In this document: positions 13,977 through 19,256 of the stretch, in pieces
Numbering within the stretch: the stretch's first letter is position 1
Layout of the letters: each line of letters opens with the position of its first letter
NCBI GenBank assembly: GCA_963560005.1
Contig: CAUWNG010000035.1
Location: 1 to 19,256, forward strand
Reading direction: 5' to 3'
Origin: CAG-273 sp963560005
Lineage (GTDB): Bacteria; Bacillota; Clostridia; TANB77; CAG-508
Length of the DNA: 19,256 nucleotides
Made by a program: the position numbers and the translations under genes
Notes under the pieces: generated by a model
Told to the model about the DNA's origin: nothing
What the model saw: only the letters and a program-made list of their open reading frames with translations
The model's database searches: none

Positions 13977-15860
13977 ATGAAATATGATGCAGGAGAATAT
14001 GATGTAGCAGTAATTGGAGCGGGACATGCTGGATGCGAGGCGGCTCTAGCAACAGCGCGTTTAGGCTTGAAAACATTAATGTTTTCTATAAGCCTAGAGG
14101 CTGTAGCAAATATGCCATGTAATCCACATATAGGAGGTAGTTCAAAAGGACATTTAGTAATGGAAATTGATTGTTTAGGAGGTGAAATGGGAAAAAATAT
14201 AGATAAAACATTTACACAAATAAGAATGTTAAATACTTCCAAAGGACCTGCTGTATATTCTCTAAGAGCTCAAGCTGACAGAAAAGCATATCAAGCAGAG
14301 ATGAAATATACTATAGAGAAACAAACAAATTTATACTTAAAACAAGCGGAAATCGTAGATATTGGGGTGAAAAATGGAGAAATAACGAGCATTGAAACCA
14401 ATATTGGCGCTATATACCGTGTAAAGGCGGTTATTCTGGCTACAGGGACTTATTTGAAAGGTAAAATTTATATAGGAGACCATTCTTTTGAAAGTGGACC
14501 AGATGGTGTTTTTCCATCAAATAAACTTTCAGAGACTCTAAAAAAATTAGATATTCCTTTAGTAAGATTTAAAACTGGAACTCCAGCAAGAATTAATAAA
14601 AATTCTATAGATTTTTCTAAAATGGAGATACAAGAAGGGGATAAAAAGCCACAAGCTTTTTCTTTTGAAGATAAAATAGATAATACAGAAGAACAACTAC
14701 CATGTTATTTAACATATACTAATGCAAAAACACATGAAATAATAAGAAAAAATTTACACAGATCTCCACTATATTCAGGAAGTATAGAAGGAACAGGACC
14801 ACGATACTGTCCATCCATTGAAGATAAAGTAGTAAGGTTTGCAGATAAGGAAAGACATCAAATTTTTGTAGAACCAGTAGGAAGAACAACAAACGAGATG
14901 TATATACAAGGAATGAGTTCATCATTACCAGAAGATGTACAAATAGAAATGTATAGAACTATCCCAGGGCTTGAAAATGCCCAATTTACAAGACCTGCGT
15001 ATGCTATAGAATATGATTGTATAGATCCTTCAGAATTGAAATTATCTTTAGAACATAAAAAAATAAGTGGAATGTTCTTTGCAGGGCAAATAAATGGTAC
15101 ATCTGGATACGAAGAAGCAGCAGCACAGGGAATTATAGCAGGAATAAATGTAGCACAAAAATTAAAAGGAAAAGAACCAGTAATTTTAGATAGATCACAG
15201 GCATATATAGGAGTATTAATAGATGATATTGTAACAAAAGGAACTAATGAGCCATATAGAATGATGACTTCTAGAGCTGAATATAGACTTTTATTAAGAC
15301 AAGATAATGCTGATTTACGTTTAACTGAAATAGGATACAATGTAGGATTAATATCAAAGGAAAGATATGAAAAATTTTTGGAGAAAAAGAGAAAAATAGA
15401 AAAAGAAGTAGACAGGATAGAAAAAACAATAATTAAACCAACAGACAAAGTAAATAATTTTTTAGAAAAAAATAATTCTTCTAAAATAAGTACAGGGGTA
15501 AAATTAGCAGATTTATTAAGAAGAACAGAGATGAGCTATAATTTATTAAAGGAAATAGATGAAGAAAGAGGAAAAATACCAGAAGATGTAGCAAATGAGG
15601 TTGAAATAGAAGTAAAATATAAAGGATATATAAAATTACAACAAAATCAAGTGGAAAAATTCAAAAAATTAGAGACAAAAAGATTGCCAGATAATATAAA
15701 TTATGAAAGTATAAAAGGATTAAGAATTGAAGCAAGGCAAAAACTTAATAAAATAAAACCAAGTTCTGTAGGTCAAGCTTCTAGAATATCAGGAGTTTCA
15801 CCAGCTGATATATCCGTTTTATTAATATTTTTAGAACAACAAAGGAAGGATAGAAATTAA
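13977..15860 (+). CDS. mnmG: tRNA uridine-5-carboxymethylaminomethyl enzyme MnmG (GidA)
   Basis: MnmG is the FAD- and NADH-binding partner of MnmE in wobble uridine modification. The 627 residues are full length. The FAD-binding VIGAGHAGCEAALAAR-like N-terminus, the CNPHIGGSSKGHLVMEID segment, the ATGTYLKG motif near 155, FKTGTPARI, GYEEAAAQGIIAGINVA and MTSRAEYRLLLRQDNAD are all present, and the helical C-terminus ends in SRISGVSPADISVLLIFLEQQ. AAAGGAG lies seven bases before the ATG. Within the first 160 codons, notably 14020-14090 and 14343-14460, codons are richer in G and C than in the rest of the gene. It ends two bases before rsmG. Confidence 0.97.
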   Translation: MKYDAGEYDVAVIGAGHAGCEAALATARLGLKTLMFSISLEAVANMPCNPHIGGSSKGHLVMEIDCLGGEMGKNIDKTFTQIRMLNTSKGPAVYSLRAQADRKAYQAEMKYTIEKQTNLYLKQAEIVDIGVKNGEITSIETNIGAIYRVKAVILATGTYLKGKIYIGDHSFESGPDGVFPSNKLSETLKKLDIPLVRFKTGTPARINKNSIDFSKMEIQEGDKKPQAFSFEDKIDNTEEQLPCYLTYTNAKTHEIIRKNLHRSPLYSGSIEGTGPRYCPSIEDKVVRFADKERHQIFVEPVGRTTNEMYIQGMSSSLPEDVQIEMYRTIPGLENAQFTRPAYAIEYDCIDPSELKLSLEHKKISGMFFAGQINGTSGYEEAAAQGIIAGINVAQKLKGKEPVILDRSQAYIGVLIDDIVTKGTNEPYRMMTSRAEYRLLLRQDNADLRLTEIGYNVGLISKERYEKFLEKKRKIEKEVDRIEKTIIKPTDKVNNFLEKNNSSKISTGVKLADLLRRTEMSYNLLKEIDEERGKIPEDVANEVEIEVKYKGYIKLQQNQVEKFKKLETKRLPDNINYESIKGLRIEARQKLNKIKPSSVGQASRISGVSPADISVLLIFLEQQRKDRN

Positions 15861-15862
15861 AT

Positions 15863-16582
15863 ATGGAATTAAATGAATTTTGTGAAAGAATACAAGAACT
15901 AAGTAAAAAAATAGATGTAGAAATTGATGAAAAAACTTGTAATAAACTATATATTTATATGAATCTACTATTAGAATGGAATGAAAAAATAAATTTAACA
16001 GCAATAACAGATAAGAATGAAATAATATTAAAACATTTTATTGACAGTTTTACTATAAATAAGTTTTTAAAAAAAGGAAGCAAAGTATTGGATATAGGCA
16101 CAGGAGCAGGATTTCCAGGATTAGCAATAAAAATAATAAGACCTGAAATTAAAGTAGTTTTAATGGATTCTTTAAATAAAAGAATAAGTTTTTTAAATGA
16201 AGTAATACAGTCATTAAAATTAAATGACATAGAAACATTTCATTCTAGAGCAGAAGAAATGGCAAAAAATAATGAATTTAGGGAGAAATTTGATATAGTT
16301 ACTTCAAGGGCTGTTGCAAAACTTAATGTATTATCTGAATATATGTTACCATATACTAAAATTAATGGAAAATGTATATGTATGAAAGGTCCAAATGTAG
16401 AAGAAGAAGTAAAAGAATCTGAAAAAGCAATAAAAATATTGGGTGGAAAGATAGAAAATGTAGATAAAATAATTTTACCAGAAAGTAATTTTGAAAGAAA
16501 TATAATTATAATAAATAAAATTTCCAATACACCATTAAAATATCCAAGAAAATCAGGAACTCCATCAAAAGAACCTTTATAA
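15863..16582 (+). CDS. rsmG: 16S rRNA (guanine527-N7)-methyltransferase RsmG
   Basis: RsmG (GidB) methylates N7 of G527 in 16S rRNA using S-adenosylmethionine; loss of it gives low-level streptomycin resistance in several bacteria. The 239 residues show the SAM-binding VLDIGTGAGFPGLAIKI (75-91), LMDSLNKRISFLNEV and the VTSRAVAKLNVLSEYMLPY motif, ending with the family tail TPLKYPRKSGTPSKEPL. The upstream NLTAITDKNEIILKHFIDS is also typical. GGAAGGA is 12 bases before the ATG, inside the end of mnmG, so the two are co-transcribed. A strong terminator follows. Confidence 0.96.
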   Translation: MELNEFCERIQELSKKIDVEIDEKTCNKLYIYMNLLLEWNEKINLTAITDKNEIILKHFIDSFTINKFLKKGSKVLDIGTGAGFPGLAIKIIRPEIKVVLMDSLNKRISFLNEVIQSLKLNDIETFHSRAEEMAKNNEFREKFDIVTSRAVAKLNVLSEYMLPYTKINGKCICMKGPNVEEEVKESEKAIKILGGKIENVDKIILPESNFERNIIIINKISNTPLKYPRKSGTPSKEPL

Positions 16583-16615
16583 CAAAAAAATTCACAATTA
16601 TTTTATTAAAACTCA

Positions 16616-16644
16616 TTGACATATTAGTAATATTTTTATATTAT
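16616..16644 (+). promoter_or_regulatory. Probable parAB promoter inside the terminator hairpin
   Basis: TTGACA (16616-16621) and TATTAT (16639-16644) are separated by 17 bases, an almost perfect sigma-A promoter. The start would be near 16651, just before the T-run, leaving a leader of about 30 bases to the parA start. Because the hairpin is symmetrical, the minus strand also reads TTGACA, 17 bases, TATTAC. Confidence 0.65.
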
Positions 16645-16661
16645 TAATATGTCAATTTTTT
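16616..16661 (+). terminator. Intrinsic terminator after rsmG
   Basis: An 18-base left arm (16616-16633, beginning TTGACATATTA) and an 18-base right arm (16638-16655, ending TATGTCAA) pair with a single G-T wobble around TTTT, followed by a run of T to 16661. It ends the mnmE-mnmG-rsmG unit. The same bases also contain a promoter for parA. Confidence 0.85.
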
Positions 16662-16682
16662 ATATAAATGGAGGCATTTAAA

Positions 16683-17468
16683 TTGGGAAAAATTATATCA
16701 ATAGCAAATCAAAAAGGTGGAGTTGGAAAGACTACAACAGCAATAAATCTAAGTACAATTTTGGCAAAAAAAGGAAAAAAAGTTTTAATGATTGACGCAG
16801 ATCCTCAAGGAAATGCAACCAGCGGAGTAGGAGCAGATAAGGATGTAGAAATTTCTGTATATGATTTATTAGTTAATGAAATTGAAGCTAAAGAAGCAAT
16901 ACAGAAAACAGAAATAAAAAATTTAAGTATTTGTCCCTCTAATATAAATTTAGCTGGAGCAGAAGTTGAACTTGTATCTATGATGTCAAGAGAGTATAGA
17001 TTAAAGGAAAAGTTAGATACTATAAAGGATAATTATGATTATATAATAATAGATTGTCCGCCATCACTAGGATTAATAACACTAAATTCTTTTACAGCTT
17101 CAGACTCTGTTTTAATTCCTGTACAATGTGAATATTATGCATTAGAAGGATTAGGACAATTATTAAATACAATAAATTTAGTAAAGAAACACCTAAACAA
17201 AAGTTTGCAAATAGAAGGGGCTTTATTAACAATGTATGACATAAGGACAAACTTATCAAATCAGGTTGTGAAAGAAGTAAAAAATTATTTTGAAGATAGA
17301 GTATATAAAACAGTAATTCCTAGAAATGTAAGACTTAGTGAGGCACCTAGTTATGGAATGCCAATATCAGTATATGACCCTAAGTCAAAGGGCGCTAAAA
17401 GCTATGAAAAATTTGTAAAGGAATTATTAAAAATGAATGAACAAGAATCAAAAGGAAAACATTTTTAG
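16683..17468 (+). CDS. parA: Chromosome partitioning ATPase ParA (Soj)
   Basis: ParA is a deviant-Walker ATPase that binds DNA non-specifically and, with ParB on parS, segregates origins; in Bacillus, Soj also regulates DnaA. The 261 residues start GKIISIANQKGGVGKTT with the deviant Walker A KGGVGKTT (11-18), followed by MIDADPQGN, YIIIDCPPSLGLITLNSF and the C-terminal NVRLSEAPSYGMPISVYD, all diagnostic. The start is read as TTG at 16683, because GGAGG lies nine bases upstream and the protein then begins as other Soj proteins do; an in-frame ATG at 16668 overlaps the ribosome site. parB follows after 40 bases. Confidence 0.95.
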   Translation: MGKIISIANQKGGVGKTTTAINLSTILAKKGKKVLMIDADPQGNATSGVGADKDVEISVYDLLVNEIEAKEAIQKTEIKNLSICPSNINLAGAEVELVSMMSREYRLKEKLDTIKDNYDYIIIDCPPSLGLITLNSFTASDSVLIPVQCEYYALEGLGQLLNTINLVKKHLNKSLQIEGALLTMYDIRTNLSNQVVKEVKNYFEDRVYKTVIPRNVRLSEAPSYGMPISVYDPKSKGAKSYEKFVKELLKMNEQESKGKHF

Positions 17469-17508
17469 AAAATAAATAAAAAGGATATTAATTTAGGAGG
17501 TTTTGTAT

Positions 17509-18372
17509 ATGGCAATGAAAAAAACGGGATTAGGAAAGGGATTAGAGGCATTATTTAAAGATAATGAATTAACAAAAGAGGAAGAACAAAAAATAGAAAA
17601 TGGAGAGGAAATTGTACAAAATATTAAAATAATAGAAATAGAACCTAATAGAAATCAACCAAGAAGAACGTTTAATAATGAAACATTAGAAGAATTGTCA
17701 AAATCTATTGAAAGATATGGAGTTATACAACCAATTATAGTTTCAAAAAAAGAGGATTATTATGAAATAATAGCAGGAGAAAGAAGATGGAGAGCAGCTA
17801 AAAAAGCAGGACTTACAGAGATGCCTTGTATTGTAAGAGAGTCAACAGAACAAAAAAATAGAGAAATAGCATTAATAGAAAATATACAAAGAGAAGATTT
17901 AAATCCAATAGATAAAGCAAGAGGTTTTAGAGAATTAATCGACAATTATGGCTTAAAACAACAAGAATTAGCTGATATTATAGGATTAAATAGAAGTACA
18001 GTAACAAATACATTGCGTATATTAAATTTAGATGAAAGAGTAATTAATTTAGCTTTAGAAGGAAAGTTAAATGAAGGTCATTGTAGATCGCTTTTAAGTT
18101 ATGAAGATCCAGATAAACAATATAATGCAGCAATAAGAATTATTGAAAAAGGTGAAACAGTAAGAGATATTGAAAAGAAAGTTCAAGATAAAAAAAAGGT
18201 TTCTAAAAAATATGAAGAGCGTAGAGAAGCGATATGTAGAGATATAGAAGATACATTCCAAAGTTTCTTTGGAACAAAGGTAAAATTGAATGCAGGAAAA
18301 AGAAGTGGCAAGATAGTAATACAATATTCTACTAATGATGAATTAGAGAGAATATTAAATTTAATTAGATAA
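17509..18372 (+). CDS. parB: Chromosome partitioning protein ParB (Spo0J)
   Basis: ParB binds parS near the origin, spreads as a CTP-dependent clamp, and recruits SMC and ParA. The 287 residues carry the N-terminal ParA-stimulating peptide KKTGLGKGLEALF, the ParB/Srx domain with IEPNRNQPRRTF and the CTP-binding GERRWRAAKKAGL box, ENIQREDLNPIDKARGF, a helix-turn-helix (QQELADIIGLNRSTVTNTLRIL) and the C-terminal dimer region with FFGTKVKLNAGKRSGKIVI. The ATG at 17509 follows AGGAGG by eight bases; ATG 17515 is possible and TTG 17503 too close. No consensus parS was found in the window, which is unusual for a locus this near the origin. Confidence 0.96.
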   Translation: MAMKKTGLGKGLEALFKDNELTKEEEQKIENGEEIVQNIKIIEIEPNRNQPRRTFNNETLEELSKSIERYGVIQPIIVSKKEDYYEIIAGERRWRAAKKAGLTEMPCIVRESTEQKNREIALIENIQREDLNPIDKARGFRELIDNYGLKQQELADIIGLNRSTVTNTLRILNLDERVINLALEGKLNEGHCRSLLSYEDPDKQYNAAIRIIEKGETVRDIEKKVQDKKKVSKKYEERREAICRDIEDTFQSFFGTKVKLNAGKRSGKIVIQYSTNDELERILNLIR

Positions 18373-18414
18373 ACCAAAAAACTGTGATTTTTTTTATAAT
18401 TTATGGATTATGCC

Positions 18415-18444
18415 TTGACAAAGGAATAAAAGATATGCTATCAT
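18415..18444 (+). promoter_or_regulatory. Promoter for the serine tRNA pair
   Basis: TTGACA (18415-18420) and TATCAT (18439-18444) are 18 bases apart, with TG one base before the -10. The start near 18451 is about 13 bases before the mature tRNA end. There is no clear hairpin terminator between parB and this promoter, only a run of T at 18389-18395. Confidence 0.75.
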
Positions 18445-18463
18445 ATATGTTGTTAACTCCAAT

Positions 18464-18555
<92 letters not shown>

Positions 18556-18564
18556 TTTAACAAA

Positions 18565-18602
18565 ATAGAAGTTAGATAAATATTTATAAATCTAACTTCT
18601 AT
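18565..18602 (+). repeat. Hairpin between the two serine tRNAs
   Basis: ATAGAAGTTAGAT (18565-18577) and its exact reverse complement (18590-18602) form a 13-pair stem with an AT-only 12-base loop. There is no T-run after it, so it is more likely a processing structure than a terminator. Confidence 0.6.
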
Positions 18603-18610
18603 AATTAAAT

Positions 18611-18701
18611 GGAGGCTTACCCAAGTGGTTGAAGGGGACAGTTTGCTAAACTGTTAGGGTTCGTAAGGGCCGCGAGGGTTCAAATCCCTCAGCTTCCGCC
18701 A
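18611..18701 (+). tRNA. tRNA-Ser (anticodon GCU)
   Basis: The acceptor stem GGAGGCT pairs with AGCTTCC (one G-T), with G and an encoded CCA after it. The anticodon stem ACAGT/ACTGT encloses TTGCTAA, anticodon GCT, reading AGC/AGU serine codons. A long variable arm and a T arm GAGGG TTCAAAT CCCTC complete a 91-base serine tRNA. Confidence 0.97.
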
Positions 18702-18735
18702 AAAAATGTACCGATTAAAAGGTACATTTTTTTTT
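18702..18735 (+). terminator. Intrinsic terminator after the tRNA pair
   Basis: AAAAATGTACC (18702-18712) pairs with GGTACATTTTT (18721-18731) around an eight-base loop, followed by T to 18735. The A/T flanks make it usable on both strands. Confidence 0.9.
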
Positions 18736-19088
18736 GCGCTTAAAATTGATTTTAAACAACTTTTTATAACCTTATAATATAATTTCATTTATAAAGAAAT
18801 AAATGCTTTAAAATCGAATGTGAATCGAAATAGATATAATTGAAAAAATTCACAAATAAAATGTTAGTAATGTGAAAATAAAATTAATAAATTATAAAAA
18901 TAAAGAAATTAATTTATAAAAAATAATAAATATAATTATAATAAAAAAAATAAATAAATAAAAATTAATTATGAATATATAAAATAAATATAAAAAATAA
19001 TTAATTAAATACAAAATTAAAATAGATGAAAACAAAATTGAATATAAAAATAAATAGATAAAAATGCTAATAAATTTGTAAAAATTTT
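18736..19088. other. Extremely A-rich stretch without a gene
   Basis: No reading frame, RNA gene or clear repeat is seen. From 18901 to 19080 only about 11 of 180 bases are G or C, and the plus strand is strongly A-biased (runs such as AAATAAATAAATA). It is low-complexity intergenic DNA; no function is suggested. Confidence 0.5.
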
Positions 19089-19142
19089 ATTATGGTTTGA
19101 ACTTGACAATTTAATTATGTTAGTATAAAATTTAACCATAAT
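19089..19142 (+). promoter_or_regulatory. Promoter flanked by an inverted repeat
   Basis: TTGACA (19103-19108) and TAAAAT (19126-19131) are 17 bases apart. ATTATGGTT (19089-19097) and AACCATAAT (19134-19142) are exact inverted repeats bracketing it, positioned like an operator pair. A second imperfect pair, TTGAACTTGACAA near 19097 and TTGTCAAACTTCAA near 19168, overlaps the -35. Its gene would be beyond the window. Confidence 0.55.
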
Positions 19143-19180
19143 TGAAAAATAATTATAATTTTTGCGTTGTCAAACTTCAA

Positions 19181-19225
19181 TTGAAATTTAATCAACGTAC
19201 CAAAAGTACGCCTCATAAATTTCAA
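19181..19225 (+). repeat. Nested hairpin downstream of the right-end promoter
   Basis: TTGAAATTTA (19181-19190) pairs with TAAATTTCAA (19216-19225), and inside it CGTAC (19196-19200) pairs with GTACG (19206-19210) around CAAAA; five unpaired bases lie on each side between the stems. It would be transcribed about 40 bases after the predicted start. It could be a leader structure of the next gene or a small RNA; no known RNA family was recognised, and the window ends 31 bases later. Confidence 0.5.
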
Positions 19226-19256
19226 ATTCGTTTTCCTAGCCAAAATTTAATTCTTT

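Noticed and set aside
14858..15448. Open frame antisense to mnmG
   Set aside because: Lies wholly within a clear conserved gene on the other strand and resembles no known family.

Overview
This is a chromosomal replication-origin window from a very AT-rich (roughly a quarter G+C, by eye) low-GC Gram-positive, most likely an anaerobic Clostridia-type Firmicute, possibly an uncultured gut lineage. The assignment rests on gene order and family features: dnaA-dnaN-recF-remB-gyrB running left from the origin, rpmH-rnpA-yidD-yidC-jag-mnmE-mnmG-rsmG-parA-parB running right, a RemB (DUF370) gene, a Gram-positive type YidC, and TTATCCACA DnaA boxes on both sides of dnaA. Every gene points away from the origin, so all are transcribed with the replication fork.

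Layout: (1) 1-2871, minus strand, a non-core cluster: a CpaE/MinD-like ATPase cut by the window edge, a VirB4-type secretion ATPase split by an apparent single-base frameshift, and a small protein resembling a detached VirB4 N-terminal domain. (2) 2872-3622, about 750 bases without a gene, holding the promoter and leader of that cluster, a long inverted repeat, a set of degenerate direct repeats carrying nearly all the local CpG dinucleotides, and a strong hairpin behind gyrB. (3) 3623-7974, gyrB, remB, recF and dnaN, tightly packed; the S4-domain gene usual between dnaN and recF is absent and gyrA is not beside gyrB. (4) 7975-9967, the bipartite origin: an AT-rich unwinding stretch with six DnaA-trio triplets, a box cluster, dnaA, a second box cluster in the dnaA leader, and the divergent dnaA and rpmH promoters. 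(5) 9968-12306, rpmH with its own terminator, then rnpA-yidD-yidC-jag with overlapping or touching genes. (6) 12392-16582, mnmE, mnmG and rsmG, ending in a strong terminator. (7) 16683-18372, parA-parB. (8) 18415-18735, a promoter, two serine tRNA genes and a terminator. (9) 18736-19256, no gene: an extremely A-rich stretch, then a promoter flanked by an inverted repeat and a nested hairpin just before the window ends.

The core genes cover initiation (DnaA, DnaN, GyrB), recombinational repair (RecF), origin segregation (ParA/ParB), membrane-protein insertion (YidC/YidD/KhpB), tRNA maturation and wobble modification (RnpA, MnmE/MnmG), and 16S rRNA methylation (RsmG). The parts least explained by known families are the left-end ATPase cluster with its regulatory region, a promoter that sits inside the terminator hairpin before parA, and the structured stretch at the right end. 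All calls are from reading the sequence; no database search or folding was run.
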